Counted from the first letter of the stretch, positions 1 through 13,890 are shown. The stretch is DNA of 64,000 bases from Manihot esculenta (GCF_001659605.2 NC_035174.2:684389-748388), one strand, 5' to 3'. Numbers and translations: made by a program. Notes: a model not told the origin generated them from the sequence alone.

Positions 1-204
1 GGCCGAACTTGACTTTCGGCGGCCGAACCTGGGTTTTCCTCCAAGGACTTTTCTTGTAAAAATTCATTTTATTTAATACTTAAAACCATTAAAAACATAA
101 AAACATTTCATAAAAACATGTTTCTACCCTTCTAGAGGTCTCCGACATCCGAGGTTCCACCAGACGGTAGGAATTCCGATACCGGAGTCTAGCCGGGTAT
201 TACA
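1..204 (-). repeat. Partial 3' LTR of chromovirus element A (cut by window edge)
   Basis: This is the first 204 bases (in element orientation) of element A's 3' LTR, beginning TGTAATACCCGG on the minus strand. It aligns base for base with 7598-7801, the matching part of A's 5' LTR; I see only two substitutions. The rest of the LTR and the left target duplication lie outside the window. Confidence 0.93.
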
Positions 205-220
205 TTCTCCCCCCCTTAAG
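205..220 (-). other. Polypurine tract of element A
   Basis: On the minus strand this reads CTTAAGGGGGGGAGAA and directly abuts the 3' LTR start. In LTR retrotransposons this purine run primes plus-strand DNA synthesis. The same sequence precedes the 3' LTRs of elements B and C. Confidence 0.9.
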
Positions 221-241
221 AACATTCGTCCCCGAATGTTC
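220..241 (-). other. Perfect hairpin next to the polypurine tract (element A)
   Basis: Nine-base arms GAACATTCG and CGAATGTTC flank a 4-base loop. The same 22 bases occur at the same place in elements B and C. Function is unknown; see findings. Confidence 0.85.
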
Positions 242-300
242 CTCAACTAACACATGCATAGCAATCAACATAACATACATACAACACATAGAGACTAACC

Positions 301-3300
301 TTAAAAGAGATGAGGATATTGCCGGAGCATGGACTCCCGTGTCTCCCAAGTGCATTCTTCCAGATTGTGGTGGTTCCAAAGGACTTTCACCATCGGGATT
401 TCCTTGTTCCTTAGCTTTCTAATCTGGGTGTCTAAGATCCGTATTGGCTGCTCAACATAGGTGAGATCCTCTTGGATCTCCACATCAGGCTCACTAAGAA
501 CCTTGCCCAGATCTGACACGAACTTTCTCAACATAGAAACATGGAAAACCGGATGGATTCTCTCCATTGAAGCAGGTAAATCCAGCTTGTACGATACATT
601 CCCAATCTTTTGCAAGACTTCAAAGGGTCCGATGTACCGCGGAGCCAGCTTACCTTTCTTCCCGAAGCGAACCACTCCTTTCATTGGAGACACCTTGAGC
701 AATACCAGATCCCCCTCCTGGAACTCTACTAGTCTCCTGCGGATGTCTGCATAACTCTTCTGTCTGCTTGCAGCTGTCTTGATTCTTTCTCTGATCATGG
801 GCACCACCCTGCTGGTGATCTCTACTAGCTCGGGTCCTGCTAAAGACCTCTCTCCTACCTCTTCCCAGCAAACAGGTGATCTGCACTTCCTTCCATATAA
901 AGCTTCATATGGGGCCATCCCGATGCTAGCATGATGGCTGTTATTGTAGGCAAACTCCACCAAAGGTAGATGCTGCCTCCAAGAACCGCCAAAGTCCAGC
1001 ACACACATTCTGAGCATATCTTCTATGGTCTGGATGGTCCTCTCTGACTGTCCGTCTGTCTGTGGATGGAAGGCAGTGCTGAAATCCAACCTAGTACCCA
1101 TAGCATTCTGCAGACTCCGCCAAAATCTGGAGGTGAACTGGGGCCCTCTATCTGACACTATAGAAACAGGAACTCCATGCAGTCTGACTATCTCATCAAC
1201 GTACACCTGTGCCAACTTGTCCACAGAATAGCCACTCCTGACAGGGATGAAGTGAGCAGATTTGGTGAGTCTGTCCACAATCACCCATATGGAGTCCAAT
1301 CTGTTGGACGTCGCCGGTAACCCCACTACGAAGTCCATAGCTATATTTTCCCATTTCCACTCTGGAATAGGTAGCGGGTTAAGCATTCCAGCCGGCTTCT
1401 GATGTTCCAGCTTCACCCTCTGACATACTTCGCAGGCTGACACGAACTGTGCCACTTCTCTCTTCATAGCTGGCCACCAATAAACCTTCTTCAGATCCTG
1501 ATACATTTTGGTGGCTCCGGGGTGAATGCTGTATCTTGCATTATGAGCCTCTCTCATAATGTCTCCTTTTAGCTCTATGTCATCTGGTACACACAATCGA
1601 CTCCCATAGCGGAGGATCCCCTTATTGTCGAATCTGAACTCACTGTCCTTGCCTGACTGAACAGTCCTGGCAATCTTTACTAACTCTGGGTCCTCATGCT
1701 GTTTCTGAGCCACCTGCTCTAGAAACACGGGTGTCACTTTCATCTGAGCGACCAAGGCACCTGTACCAGATAACTCCATCTGTAGACCTTCCTCAATGAG
1801 CTTGTAAAACTCCTTCACCACCGGTCTCCTTTCTGCCGTGATGTGGGATAGACTGCCTAGTGACTTCCGGCTTAGGGCGTCTGCCACGACATTCGCCTTA
1901 CCCGGATGATACTGAATCTTGCAATCGTAGTCACTCAGCAACTCTACCCATCTCCTCTGTCTCAAATTTAAGTCTCTTTGACTCAGGATGTATTGCAGGC
2001 TCTTATGATCTGTAAAGATCTCACATTTAACCCCATAGAGGTAGTGCCTCCACATTTTGAGTGCAAAGATTACTGCTGCCATCTCAAGGTCATGTGTGGG
2101 GTAATTCAACTCATGCTTCTTCAGCTGCCTAGAAGCATAAGCAATCACCCTCTCATTCTGCATAAGCACACAACCCAGTCCCACACGGGACGCATCACAA
2201 AAGACTGTAAAGTCCTCTCCACTAGATGGCAGAGCTAAAACTGGTGCTGAAGTCAACCTCTTCTTAAGCTCCTCAAAACTCTCTTCGCACTGGTCGGTCC
2301 ACAGAAACTTCTGATTCTTCCTGGTTAGTCTGGTTAGAGGAGCTGCTATCTTTGAGAAGTCCTGTACGAACCTCCTGTAGTAACCTGCCAAACCCAAGAA
2401 ACTTCTAATCTCTGTCACTGAGGTGGGTCTAGGCCAGTTAGCCACAGTCTCTGTCTTCTTGGGGTCTACCTCTATTCCATTCTCTGACACTACATGCCCC
2501 AAGAATGAAATGCTCCTTAGCCAGAACTCGCACTTGGAGAACTTGGCATACAAGCCATGTTCCCTCAGGGTCTGTAGAACCAACCGCAGATGATGGGCAT
2601 GCTCCTCTGCATTCCTGGAATACACTAAGATATCATCTATAAAGACAATAACGAAGTGATCCAGGTACTGGCTAAACACTCTATTCATGAGATCCATGAA
2701 TGCTGCAGGGGCGTTAGTTAACCCGAACGGCATCACCAGGAACTCAAAATGCCCATATCTTATCCTGAAAGCCGTCTTTGGCACATCCTCTTCCCTGATC
2801 CTCAACTGATGGTACCCCGATCTCAGATCTATTTTGGAGAAGCAACCCGCTCCTGCTAGCTGGTCGAATAGATCGTCGATCCTTGGCAATGGGTACTTGT
2901 TCTTGGTAGTGACTTTGTTCAACTGCCTGTAGTCGATACAAAGTCTAAGAGATCCATCCTTCTTTTTCACAAACAGAACTGGAGCACCCCAGGGTGAGGT
3001 ACTCGGTCGGATGAAGCCCTTGTCTACCAACTCCTGTAGCTGCTCCTTCAACTCTTTCAATTCTGCTGGCGCCATCCTGTAGGGAGGGATAGAGATCGGT
3101 CGGGTTCCAGGCATCAGTTCTATCTCGAACTCTATCTCCCTAGCAGGTGGTAAACCTGGCAGCTCGTCTGGGAACACATCTAAGTACTCTCTAACCACTG
3201 GCACCGAGGCGGGCTCTCTAACCTGACTATTTAGCTCTCTCACATGAGCCAAATACCCCTGACATCCCCTCCTAAGCAACCTACGAGCCTGAAGAGCTGA

Positions 3301-5295
3301 GATCATACCTCTAGGTGTACCCCTCCTGTCTCCTCTGAAGACAACCTCTGATCCATCCTGACCTCTGAACCTGACTACCTTGTCTCTGCAGTCCAAGGTA
3401 GCACCATGGGTAGATAACCAGTCCATCCCTAGAATGACGTCAAAGTCTGTCAAATCTAGAACCACAAGGTCGGCGGACATGCATCTCCCCTCAACAAAAA
3501 CTGGACTACACTGACAGACTGACTCTGCCACTGATGGATCACACTTGGGTCCACTGACCCAGAGAGGACACTCTAACCCAGAGATCATCAACCCCAACCT
3601 CTGGACGGCTCTCGGAGCAATAAATGAATGAGATGCACCAGGGTCCATCAATGCATAAACATCCGAACAACCTATGACGAGATTACCTGCCACCACGGTG
3701 TTGGATGCGTCTGCCTCCTGCTGTGTCATTGTGAAGATCCGTGCTGGGGCTGATGGACCTTCACCTCTGAAACCCGCTGAAGAAGAGGCTGCTCCTCTCC
3801 CTCTGCCTCTGCCACTGGCCTGAGTCATGGCTGGAGCTGCTGGCTGCGCTACACTGCCTGAAGCTGTCTGCTGGGACTGAGCCATCGGGGCCGCTCTTGG
3901 ACAATCTCTAGCTATATGCCCCTCCTGACCACATCTGAAACAGACGTTCGCCCCAAACCGACATACTCCCTTGTGTGGTCTACCACACCTCGCACAAACT
4001 GCATTATCCGCACCAGAGCTTGAGCCACTCCCAAATCCCAGACTAGATTTGACCTTGTTCCAGAACTTATTCTTCTTACCCTTGGGTTTATTCCATCTCT
4101 TACTGCCTGAAGCTGCTGCACTCAAGGTAGAGGGATCTAACCTTCCCCCACCCGGAGTTTTAGAACCAGAAGCTTGTGCCACTGTCTGCTTGACTGTCCC
4201 CTGAACGATGGCACTAGCCTCCATTCTCCTAGCCATGTCTACTATGGCGTGAAAACTCTCTCTATCTGCTGACTGAACCAAGGAGGAATACCTGGGATGG
4301 AGCTTCATGATATACCTCCTCGACTTCTTCTGGTCTGTGCTAAGGTCTTGCCCTGCAAATGGCAGCAACTCCATAAACCTGTCAGTATATTCGTCTACAC
4401 TCATGTCATCAGTTTGCCTCAACTGTTCGAATTCTATCATCTTCAATTCCCTTGAACTATCAGGGAAAGCCCATCCTGCAAACTCATTTGCAAACTCTTC
4501 CCAAGTCATGTTGTCCACTCTCGGATTCACATAATTCTTGAACCACTCCCGTGCCTTTTTGCACTTGAGCGTGAACCCGGCCATCTGAATGGCTCTACTG
4601 TCATCCGCCCCTATCTCGTCTGTAATTGCCTTGACCCGCTCCAAATACACGAACGGATCATCACCGGTTTCAAACTGGGGAGCACCCAGCTTCATATAGT
4701 CTGTCATCTTAACCTTGCTCCCACTGGCTGAGCTAGGTCTAGGTGGTTGAGCAACTGGGGCTGCTGGTTCTGCAGGTGGTGGAGATGGTGCAACATTTTC
4801 TGAGGTAGGATTTGCTGGATTTGGATAGTAGGGTGGAGGTGGATACATTGGGTACTGAGAGTATGGTGGGTAGTATGGTGGGTATGGCATCTGTGTGGGA
4901 TAAGGGGTGAAACTAGGGTAATCCGATGTACCTCCCATCGAATACCCGGGATGTTGTGAGAAATGTGGGTAATGAGGTGGTTGTACAAATCCCGAGGCCT
5001 GAGTGCCTCCTTGGGACTCTCCCATTCCTTCTTCTGACATACTGACTCCCAAACTGCCATCCCTCCTCTGTTCTACGTCCATATCATCCCCCATATCCTC
5101 TGACGCTCCTCCCTGAACTGTCCCTCTGACTGATCTGCTCCTACCCAGATCCAGAGACCTTCTAGGGTCTCTTGCTACTCTGTCCCTGTTGGACCTGCTT
5201 GACATTGCCCTAGGCAATGTAGGAGGACGGGCGCTCATGCCCTCATCCTCAGGTGGCACTCCAGTCAATCTCGCTGATCGACGAGTTCCCCTCAT
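301..5295 (-). CDS. Intact gag-pol polyprotein of Ty3-gypsy chromovirus element A
   Basis: A single open frame of 1664 codons encodes all retrotransposon functions. In order it holds a Pro/Tyr-rich Gag N-terminus, Gag capsid region, CCHC zinc knuckle (Cys452 to Cys465), aspartic protease (D551 in DPGAS), reverse transcriptase (FIDD, D887 and D888), RNase H, integrase with an HHCC zinc site and a D,D35E triad (D1321, D1382, E1418), a GPY/F module and a short chromodomain-like tail. The tail and Gag type point to the Tekay/Del chromovirus lineage. I chose the Met at 5295 ([10 protein letters not shown]) because it is the start shared by A, B and C; the frame runs open to 5385, but a splice-acceptor-like CAG lies between. 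No stop or frameshift is present, so the copy could be active. Confidence 0.93.
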   Translation of the reverse strand: MRGTRRSARLTGVPPEDEGMSARPPTLPRAMSSRSNRDRVARDPRRSLDLGRSRSVRGTVQGGASEDMGDDMDVEQRRDGSLGVSMSEEGMGESQGGTQASGFVQPPHYPHFSQHPGYSMGGTSDYPSFTPYPTQMPYPPYYPPYSQYPMYPPPPYYPNPANPTSENVAPSPPPAEPAAPVAQPPRPSSASGSKVKMTDYMKLGAPQFETGDDPFVYLERVKAITDEIGADDSRAIQMAGFTLKCKKAREWFKNYVNPRVDNMTWEEFANEFAGWAFPDSSRELKMIEFEQLRQTDDMSVDEYTDRFMELLPFAGQDLSTDQKKSRRYIMKLHPRYSSLVQSADRESFHAIVDMARRMEASAIVQGTVKQTVAQASGSKTPGGGRLDPSTLSAAASGSKRWNKPKGKKNKFWNKVKSSLGFGSGSSSGADNAVCARCGRPHKGVCRFGANVCFRCGQEGHIARDCPRAAPMAQSQQTASGSVAQPAAPAMTQASGRGRGRGAASSSAGFRGEGPSAPARIFTMTQQEADASNTVVAGNLVIGCSDVYALMDPGASHSFIAPRAVQRLGLMISGLECPLWVSGPKCDPSVAESVCQCSPVFVEGRCMSADLVVLDLTDFDVILGMDWLSTHGATLDCRDKVVRFRGQDGSEVVFRGDRRGTPRGMISALQARRLLRRGCQGYLAHVRELNSQVREPASVPVVREYLDVFPDELPGLPPAREIEFEIELMPGTRPISIPPYRMAPAELKELKEQLQELVDKGFIRPSTSPWGAPVLFVKKKDGSLRLCIDYRQLNKVTTKNKYPLPRIDDLFDQLAGAGCFSKIDLRSGYHQLRIREEDVPKTAFRIRYGHFEFLVMPFGLTNAPAAFMDLMNRVFSQYLDHFVIVFIDDILVYSRNAEEHAHHLRLVLQTLREHGLYAKFSKCEFWLRSISFLGHVVSENGIEVDPKKTETVANWPRPTSVTEIRSFLGLAGYYRRFVQDFSKIAAPLTRLTRKNQKFLWTDQCEESFEELKKRLTSAPVLALPSSGEDFTVFCDASRVGLGCVLMQNERVIAYASRQLKKHELNYPTHDLEMAAVIFALKMWRHYLYGVKCEIFTDHKSLQYILSQRDLNLRQRRWVELLSDYDCKIQYHPGKANVVADALSRKSLGSLSHITAERRPVVKEFYKLIEEGLQMELSGTGALVAQMKVTPVFLEQVAQKQHEDPELVKIARTVQSGKDSEFRFDNKGILRYGSRLCVPDDIELKGDIMREAHNARYSIHPGATKMYQDLKKVYWWPAMKREVAQFVSACEVCQRVKLEHQKPAGMLNPLPIPEWKWENIAMDFVVGLPATSNRLDSIWVIVDRLTKSAHFIPVRSGYSVDKLAQVYVDEIVRLHGVPVSIVSDRGPQFTSRFWRSLQNAMGTRLDFSTAFHPQTDGQSERTIQTIEDMLRMCVLDFGGSWRQHLPLVEFAYNNSHHASIGMAPYEALYGRKCRSPVCWEEVGERSLAGPELVEITSRVVPMIRERIKTAASRQKSYADIRRRLVEFQEGDLVLLKVSPMKGVVRFGKKGKLAPRYIGPFEVLQKIGNVSYKLDLPASMERIHPVFHVSMLRKFVSDLGKVLSEPDVEIQEDLTYVEQPIRILDTQIRKLRNKEIPMVKVLWNHHNLEECTWETRESMLRQYPHLF

Positions 5296-5553
5296 CTTGT
5301 TTTCTGAAAAACAGTGCACATCACAAGCAACATTAGCATCATATGGTTCATGTGGGCACACATGAACCCTCATCACATACATCATATATCATAGCATATC
5401 ATTAATGCTCATGCATAAAGTCATGGCATTTCACCTCATCATGCAAGACAGGACTCCACATCCTATCCTAGTGGACATGACCGTTTCCTATTGTGCTTGA
5501 CCTTCTATAACATCTATGAGCCCGACACTCTAGGTCCGACCATATGAACCTAG

Positions 5554-5566
5554 GGCTCTGATACCA
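5554..5566 (-). other. Primer binding site of element A
   Basis: The minus strand reads TGGTATCAGAGCC three bases inside the 5' LTR end. This matches the 3' end complement of initiator tRNA-Met, the usual primer for plant LTR retrotransposons. Confidence 0.93.
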
Positions 5567-5569
5567 TTC

Positions 5570-7801
5570 TGTAACGACCCAAAAATCGGACCGCTACCGG
5601 CGCTAGGATCCGGGTCGACTTAAGGCCGCCGGGACCCGTAGCAAGCCTAACATAATACCTGTAAACCTGTATAATCCCATACATGATCAACAATAAGTAT
5701 AAGAATTAAAACTTTCCTTTGCATACTCATCAACCAAACTCAACCTGTGCATAAACATAATATAACATTGATCCCTCTGTGGGATCTCATCTGTGCCCTC
5801 AAGGGGTAACATAACCTGTGTTGAGCTGGTTTACATAAATATCATCAAAATCTCTAAGATCATGTATAAAAAGGGATACAACATTCTATGGTCAAGCACA
5901 CACTAACATCCATAAAACTCATTACATATCTATACTGTACTTTTACATTACAATTTGATCATGTCCATTGCTATCTATTACATAAACATGACTTCTTTAC
6001 TCTATCCGGACTCCCGCTCTATACTGTACCTGCAATCCTGGGGGTAAAGGGAGAGGGGTGAGCTAAAAGCCCAGTGAGCTGAACTATTAAAACACATTAA
6101 GGCTATGCTCTATGAGAATGCATCATAACACAAACAATTCACATAAGGGTTGGGTGAACTTGTCACCAAATAGTCCAAGTTAACTCTGTGCCAGGCCTGT
6201 AGAATGGGGCCTGGTCTTCCTGTCATAACATACATTACTTACCATTTTCCAGGGCCTCCTCTGGGCTCCTGGCCTTCGAGTCCCATAACTGTGTTTTACT
6301 CTGTGCCAGGCCTGTAGACTGGGGCCTGGTCTTTCTTACTCTGTGCCAGGCCGTAGCATGGGGTCCTGGTCTTCCTGTCTTGGACTAAATGGGTCATCCA
6401 ACATTCACCCACATCAACAACAACAGATGCAATGCGACATATTCGTGAAACTAATGCAATAATCCTATTGCATAATCATGATGCATGAAACATGATAAAG
6501 CATTTAGTTTAAAAGATTAAGTTATAGTTCCACTCACCTCTGGCTGACTCTGACAACACCGCAGCTGAACTCACTGCTGGGGTCCTCGGTTCCTCGGGTC
6601 CGAACCTACACAGTTGGACTCAAATGAGGGACCAAACATACTTGAACATAACTCTAAACTATTCCCCAAAAACCCCCTAAAACATCATAAAATAACCATA
6701 AGAATACATGCATGAAATGGCTGGACAGGGCACTTTCGGCGGCAGGTTCGGCGGCCGAAAGTCCCTCCAGAGACGAAAGTCAGGCAGGTTCGGCGGCACC
6801 TTCGGCGGCCGAAAGTGCCAGACAGAGACGAAAGTCTCTTTTCGGGGGCACCTTCGGCAGCCGAATGCTGCCTCCACAAAAGGGATTCGGCGGCCGAAAC
6901 TCCCTTCGGCTGCCGAACCTGGTTTCTGCCAAACGGACAGAAACTTGGTTCAAATGAACCTCCTGCCTCCCAAAACCATAAATCATGCATATATCTCAAC
7001 CAAAACATGCATACAAGTTCCTAGGGGCCTCAAACATACATAAACCCCATCTACAACACTTCAATCACACACAAACAAGCTACATTGTTCAAATCATCAA
7101 TATAACCCATAAACTCAACATATAACCTAACATGCATTTCTACCCATAGATCTTGCATAAAACTTATTTAAAACACATAAGGAGCTTAAGATCGGCCCTT
7201 ACCTCTTGGAGATCGAGAGGGAGACGACCTAAACTTGGAGATGGGAGAAGTTCCAACTTTTGGTCTCCAAGCTCCAAAACTCGTTCTAAGCTCAAAGATC
7301 TTCAAAACCAAAGTTATAAACTTGTAAAGATCATGGAAAAAGGAAGGAAAACTCAAGATTTGGGGGAAGGATGGCGGAATGCTCACCTTGGCCGAAATGG
7401 GGAGAAAAAGCTCGCCCATTTTCGGCTAAGGGACCCTTTTATAGGTGGCTGGCCAGGCCACGTTCGGGGGCCGAATGTGCCTCCGCATCCATGCAATGTT
7501 CGGCGGCCGAACTTGACTTTCGGCGGCCGAACCTTGACTTCCCCTCACTCATGCTTTCGGGGGCCTAACGTGCCTCCAAAACACATGCATGTTCGGCGGC
7601 CGAACTTGACTTTCGGCGGCCGAACCTGGGTTTTCCTCCAAGGACTTTTCTTGTAAAAATTCATTTTATTTAATACTTAAAACCATTAAAAACATAAAAA
7701 CATTTCAAAAAAACATGTTTCTACCCTTCTAGAGGTCTCCGACATCCGAGGTTCCACCGGACGGTAGGAATTCCGATACCGGAGTCTAGCCGGGTATTAC
7801 A
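5570..7801 (-). repeat. 5' LTR of element A
   Basis: This 2232-bp LTR runs from TGTAATACCCGG (at 7801, minus strand) to GGGTCGTTACA (at 5570). It carries a TATA box (7436-7443), many TTCGGC/GCCGAA palindromes on both sides of it, and an imperfect minisatellite (about 6185-6395, TCTGTGCCAGGCC-type units). It is inserted within the 5' LTR of element B: the base after 7801 continues B's LTR. The 5-bp target duplication would be CCTGC, but its left copy is outside the window. Confidence 0.93.
7436..7443 (-). promoter_or_regulatory. TATA box in 5' LTR of A
   Basis: The minus strand reads TATAAAAG followed by GGTCCCTTAGCCGAAAA. The same core stands in the LTRs of B (14286-14293) and C (26943-26950), so it is the likely core promoter of the family. 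Confidence 0.7.
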
Positions 7802-8540
7802 CCTGCTACGGCTCTACGCCCCCGGCATGTATAAGTAAGAAAGATTGGGGCTAAATGGTGACAAGTTCATCCTTGTTGTGAAATGTTTGTGTTATGGCGC
7901 ATACATGAAAGCATGAATAAGAAAAAGTTATATGATAATAATAATAATAAAATGAATAATAATATACCTAAAAATGGAGGAATTAAAATAAATGTTTTTA
8001 GTTTCTACTCACTGGGCTCTAGTAGCTCACCCCACTCCCTTTATCCCCAGAGTTGCAGGTACAGGATAGACCAAGAAGTCGGCTAGAGTGAAGTCAAGTC
8101 ATGTATGTTGTAATAGATAGTAGTGGACATGAACAGGATGTAATGAGTATGTATGACCATGTAATGTAATTCATGATTTTGATGATGTATTGAGGATTAT
8201 AGTAGTGCTTGACCTAGAGGTGTGTGAATCCCCATTATGTACAGAGTGTTTAATGAGTAATGATGTTAATGACCATGATTATCCAAGCTGTTATGTATGA
8301 TGATGATACCCCTTTGGAGTATTTGATGAGGACTCCAGTGTGGGGTTTATGTATGATTTTGTGCATGCACAGGTTTTGCTTGGATAAGAGAAAAGAAAAT
8401 TTTTACAGATCATGTATATGTTGCTATGTATGGGATTCCACAGGTTTACAGGAGGTATGTAGGCTTGCTACGGGTCCCGGCGGCCTTAAGCCGATCTGGA
8501 TCCTAGCGCCGGTAACGGGTCGGATTTCCGGGTCGTTACA
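7802..8540 (+). repeat. 3' part of the 5' LTR of element B, severed by element A
   Basis: These 739 bases match 15455-16193 of B's own 3' LTR with the same length and only two differences that I noticed. The promoter half of the LTR is separated by the whole of element A and must lie left of the window. B therefore has no TATA box next to its body. Confidence 0.93.
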
Positions 8541-8543
8541 GAG

Positions 8544-8556
8544 TGGTATCAAAGCC
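8544..8556 (+). other. Primer binding site of element B (one mismatch)
   Basis: TGGTATCAAAGCC differs from the TGGTATCAGAGCC of A and C by one G-to-A change. It lies three bases after the 5' LTR end. Confidence 0.88.
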
Positions 8557-8810
8557 CTAGGTTCATATGGTCGGACCTAGAGTGTCGGGCTCATAGATGT
8601 TCTAGAAGGTCAAGCACACTAGGAAAATCATGTCCACTAGGATAGGATGTAGAGTCCTGTCTATATGATGATATGATATGCCATGATGATATGCATGTGC
8701 ATAAATGCTATGATGTGATGCTATGTATGTGATGAGGGTTCATGTGTTTCCACATGAACCATATGATGCTAATGATTGCTTGTGCTATGTGCTGTTTTTC
8801 AGAAGATAGA

Positions 8811-11800
8811 ATGAGAGGAACTCGTCGATCTGCACGATTGACTGGAGTGCCACCTCAGGACGAGGGCACTGATGCCCGTCCTTCAGCATTGCCTAGGGCA
8901 ATGTCCAGTAGGTCCAACAGAGACAGAGTAGCTAGAGACCCTAGAAGGTCTTTGGATCTGGGTAGAAGCAGATCAGTAAGGGGAACAGTGCAGGGAGGAA
9001 TGTCTGAGGATATGGAAGTAGATCAGAGGAGGGATGGCAGTCTCGATGTGAGCATGCCGGAAGAGGGCATGGGAGAATCAGAAGGAGGCACTCAGGCCTC
9101 GAGTTATGTCCAGCCACATCACTACCCACCCTATTCACACCATCCAGGGTATTCGATGGGAGGTACATCGGATTACCCCAGTTTTAGCCCTTATCCTCCA
9201 CATATGCCATACCCACCTTACTACCCACCATACTCTCAGTACCCCATGTACCCACCTCCACCTCCCTATACCAGTACAGCAAACCCTACCCCAGGGGATG
9301 TTGTACCTCCACCACCACCAGTATCTACTGTCCCGAAAACACAAGTACCCAAACCTACCTCATCTGGAGGGAGCAAGGTCAAGATGACCGATTATATGAA
9401 GCTGGGTGCTCCCCAGTTTGAAACCGGTGATGATCCGTTCGTGTATTTGGAGCGGGTCAAGGCAATTACAGATGAGATAGGGGCTGATGACAGTAGAGCC
9501 ATTCAGATGGTCGGGTTCACGCTTAAGTGCAAGAAGGCACGGGAGTGGTTCAAGAATTATGTGAACCCGAGAGTGGACAGCATGAATTGGGAAGAGTTTT
9601 CAAACGAGTTTGCAGGATGGGCTTTCCCTGATAGTTCAAGGGAATTGAAGATGATAGAATTCGAGCAGTTGAGGCAAACTGATGACATGAGTATAGACGA
9701 GTACACAGACAGGTTCCTGGAGTTGTTGCCATATGCTGGGCTGAATTTGGACACAGATCAAAAGAAATCAAGGAGATATATTATGAGGCTGCACTCCAGG
9801 TATTCCTCTTTGGTACAGTCAGCAGAGAGAGAGAGTTTCCATGCCATAGTGGATATGGCTAGGAGAATGGAGGCTAGTGCTATCGTTGAGGGGAAGGTAA
9901 AACAGTCAGTGGCACAGTCTTCTGGTTCCAAGAGCCCAGGTGGGGAAAGGGTAGACTCTTCTTCTCTAAGTGCAGCAGTTGCAGGCAGTAAGAAGTGGGA
10001 CAGAGGCCACAGAAAATCTAAGAAGAATAAGTTCTGGAACAAGATCAAGTCAGGTCTGGGTTTAGGCAGTGGCTCAAGCTCTGGCGCAGAGGTTACAGCA
10101 TGTATGAGATGTGGGAGACCACACAAGGGAGTATGTCTGGCAGGGACAAACACATGTTTCAGATGCGGACAGGCGGGTCATTTGGCTCGAGACTGTCCTA
10201 GAGGAGCCTTTACAGCACCGTCTCAGCAGACAACCTCCGGCAGTGTGGTGCAGCCAGTAGCTCCAGCCGCAACACAGGCCAGTGGCAGAGGCAGAGAGAG
10301 AGGGTCAGCCTCTTCATCAGCAGGATACAGAGGTGAAGGTCCATCAGCTCCGGCACGGATCTTCACAATGACTCAGCAGGAGGCCAACACATCCAACACC
10401 GTGGTGGCAGGTAATCTCATCATTGGTTGTTCTGATGTGTATGCCTTAATGGACCCGGGTGCATCTCATTCTTTTATTGCTCCGAGAGTCGTGGAGAGGG
10501 TAGGATTGATGGTCTCTAGGTTAGAGTGTCCCCTATGGGTCAGTGGACCCAAGTGTGACCCGTCAGTGGCAGAGGCAGTCTGCCAATGTAGTCCAGTTTT
10601 CATAGAGGGAAGATGCCTTTCCGCCGACCTCGTGGTTCTAGATTTGACAGATTTTGACGTCATTCTAGGGATGGATTGGTTATCGACCCATGGTGCTACC
10701 TTGGACTGTAGAGACAAGGTAGTCAGATTCAGAGATCAGGATGGGTCAGAGGTCGTCTTCAGAGGAGACAAGAGGGGTACACCTAGAGGTCTGATCTCAG
10801 CTCTTCAGGCTCGTAGGTTGCTTAGGAGGGGATGTCAGGGGTTTCTAGCTCATGTGAGGGAGTTAGATAGTCATGTCAGAGAGCCCGCCTCAGTGCCTGT
10901 GGTGAGTGAGTTCTTAGATGTTTTCCCAGACGAGCTGCCAGGGTTACCACCTGCTAGGGAGATAGAGTTCGAGATTGAATTAATGCCTGGTACCAGACCG
11001 ATCTCTATCCCTCCCTACAGGATGGCACCAGCTGAATTGAAAGAACTGAAGGAACAGTTGCAAGAGCTGGTAGATAAGGGTTTCATCCGACCGAGTACTT
11101 CACCTTGGGGTGCTCCGGTTTTGTTTGTGAGGAAGAAGGATGGATCCCTCAGACTTTGTATCGACTACAGACAGTTGAACAAGGTCACTACCAAGAACAA
11201 GTACCCTTTGCCGAGGATCGACGATCTATTCGACCAGCTAGCAGGAGCAGGTTGTTTCTCTAAAATAGATCTGAGATCAGGGTACCATCAGTTGAGGATA
11301 AGGAATGAAGATGTACCGAAGACAGCTTTCAGGACCAGGTATGGGCACTATGAGTTCCTTGTGATGCCGTTTGGGTTGACCAACGCCCCTGCAGCATTCA
11401 TGGACCTCATGAACAGAGTATTCAGTCAGTATCTGGATCACTTCGTTATTGTCTTCATAGATGATATCTTAGTGTACTCCAGAAATGCAGAGGAGCATGC
11501 CCATCACCTGAGGACAGTTTTGCAGACCTTGAGAGAGCATGGCTTGTATGCCAAGTTCTCCAAGTGTGAGTTTTGGCTTAGGAGCATTTCATTCTTGGGG
11601 CACATTGTGTCAGAACAGGGTATTGAAGTAGACCCCAAGAAGGTAGAGGCTGTAGCTAACTGGCCTAGACCCACCACAGTGACCGAGATCAAAAGTTTTC
11701 TGGGTTTAGCAGGTTACTACAGGAGGTTCGTTCAGGACTTCTCAAAGATTGCTGCTCCTATGACCAAATTGACAAAGAAGAATCAGAAGTTCATATGGAC

Positions 11801-13796
11801 CGATCTGTGTGAGGAAAGCTTTGAGGAGCTTAAGAGGAGGTTGACTTCAGCACCGGTGTTAGCTCTGCCAAAAAGTGATGATGACTTCTCAGTATATTGT
11901 GATGCGTCCCGAGTGGGACTGGGTTGTGTACTAATGCAAAATGAGAGGGTGATCGCTTATGCTTCGAGGCAGCTGAAGAAGCATGAGCTGAATTACCCCA
12001 CACATGACCTAGAGATGGCAGCAGTGATCTTTGCACTCAAGATGTGGAGGCATTACCTTTATGGGGTAAAGTGTGAGATCTTCACAGATCATAAGAGCCT
12101 GCAATACATCCTGAGTCAGAGAGAACTGAACATGAGGCAGAGGAGATGGGTAGAGCTGTTGAGTGACTATGATTGCAAGATTCAGTACCATCCGGGTAAG
12201 GCGAATGTTGTGGCAGACGCCCTAAGCCGGAAATCACTCGGCAGTCTATCCCACATTTCAGCAGAGAGGAGGCCGGTGGTGAAGGAGTTCCACAGACTTA
12301 TGAGTGAGGGATTACAGTTGGAGTTGTCTGGCACAGGTGCCTTAGTGGCTCAGATGAGAGTGACACCCGTGTTTCTGGAGCAGGTAGCTCAGAAACAGCA
12401 TGAGGACCCAGAGTTGGTCAGGATAGCCAGAACGGTTCAGTCAGGCCAGAGTAATGAGTTCAAGTTTGATGATAAGGGGATCCTCCGCTACGGGAATAGA
12501 TTATGTGTGCCAGATGACATTGGTCTGAAGGGAGATATTATGGGGGAAGCCCATAATACTCGGTATAGTGTTCACCCTGGAGCCACCAAGATGTATTAGG
12601 ATCTGAAGAGAGTGTATTGGTGGCCAGCTATGAAGAAGGACGTGGCACTGTTCGTGTCAGCCTGCGATGTGTGTCAGAGGGTGAAACTAGAGCATCAGAA
12701 GCCGGCTGGAATGTTGAATCCACTACCGATTCCAGAATGGAAATGGGAGAACATAGCTATGGACTTCGTAGTGGGGTTACCGGCGACGTCCAACAGATTA
12801 GACTCCATATGGGTGATTGTGGACAGACTCACCAAATCTGCTCACTTCATCCCTGTCAGGAGTGGTTACTCTGTGGACAAGTTGGCGCAGGTGTACGTAG
12901 ATGAGATTGTCAGACTGCATGGGGTCCCGGTATCTATAGTGTCAGATAGAGGGCCCCAGTTCACCTCCAGGTTTTGGCGGAGTCTGCAGAACGCTATGGG
13001 TACCAGATTAGACTTCAGTACTGCCTTCCACCCACAGACGGACGGACAGTCAGAGAGGACCATCCAGACAATAGAGGATATGCTCAGAATGTGTGTGCTA
13101 GATTTTGGCGGTTCTTGGAGGCAGCATCTACCTTTGGTGGAGTTTGCCTACAATAACAGCTATCATGCTAGCATAGGGATGGCTCCATATGAAGCTTTGT
13201 ATGGGAGGAAGTGCAGATCACCTATCTGCTGGGAGGAGGTAGGAGAGAGGACTCTTGCGGGTCCGGAGTTAGTAGAGCTTACCAGCAGGGTGGTACCCCT
13301 AATCAGAGAGAGGATCAAGACTGCTGCTAGTCGGCAGAAGAGTTATGCAGATATTCGCAGAAGACAGCTAGAGTTTCAGGAGGGGGATTTGGTTTTGCTC
13401 AAGGTGTCTCCTATGAAAGGAGTGGTTCGGTTCGGGAAGAAGGGTAAGTTAGCCCCACGGTACATCGGTCCTTTCGAGGTGCTTCAGAGGGTCGGTAATG
13501 TGTCGTACAAGCTAGACTTGCCTGCTTCGATGGAGAGAATCCATCCGGTTTTCCACGTTTCTCTGTTACGGAAGTACGTGTCGGATCCTGGAAAGGTTCT
13601 TAGTGAGCCTGATATGGTGATCCATGAGGATCTCACCTATGTAGAACAGCCAGTGCGGATCCTAGACACTCAGATCAGAAAGCTGAGGAACAAGGAAATC
13701 CCGATGGTAAAGGTCCTTTGGAACCACCACAACTTAGAGGAATGCACCTGGGAGACACGGGAGTCCATGCTCCAGCAATACCCCCATCTGTTTTGA
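8811..13796 (+). pseudogene. gag-pol polyprotein of chromovirus element B, one in-frame stop
   Basis: The domain order is that of element A: Gag with CCHC knuckle, protease (D548 in DPGAS), RT with FIDD, RNase H, integrase, GPY/F and chromodomain-like tail. The frame is open from the shared Met at 8811 except for a TAG at 12597-12599, where A and C have CAG. The stop falls in the integrase zinc-binding region, so the truncated product would lack the rest of integrase. Everything after it stays in frame to 13796. A single C-to-T transition explains it. With its LTR promoter severed by A as well, B is probably inactive on its own. Confidence 0.93.
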
Positions 13797-13890
13797 GGTG
13801 AGTGTTAGTTGTTCTATGTGTTGCATGTATGAGATATTGTATGCCATGTTGTATGCTATGATTGATGCCATGCTTTGTATGTTAGTTGAG

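Noticed and set aside
7153..7656. 167-codon plus-strand frame in the LTR of element A
   Set aside because: It lies in LTR sequence and reads through the TTCGGC palindromes, giving RRPN/GGRT-type repeats in many frames; similar frames occur in every LTR copy.
8742..8810. Upstream in-frame Met codons as starts of the element B polyprotein
   Set aside because: The stretch differs between A and B, precedes an acceptor-like CAG and is probably leader; the shared start is [10 protein letters not shown] at 8811.
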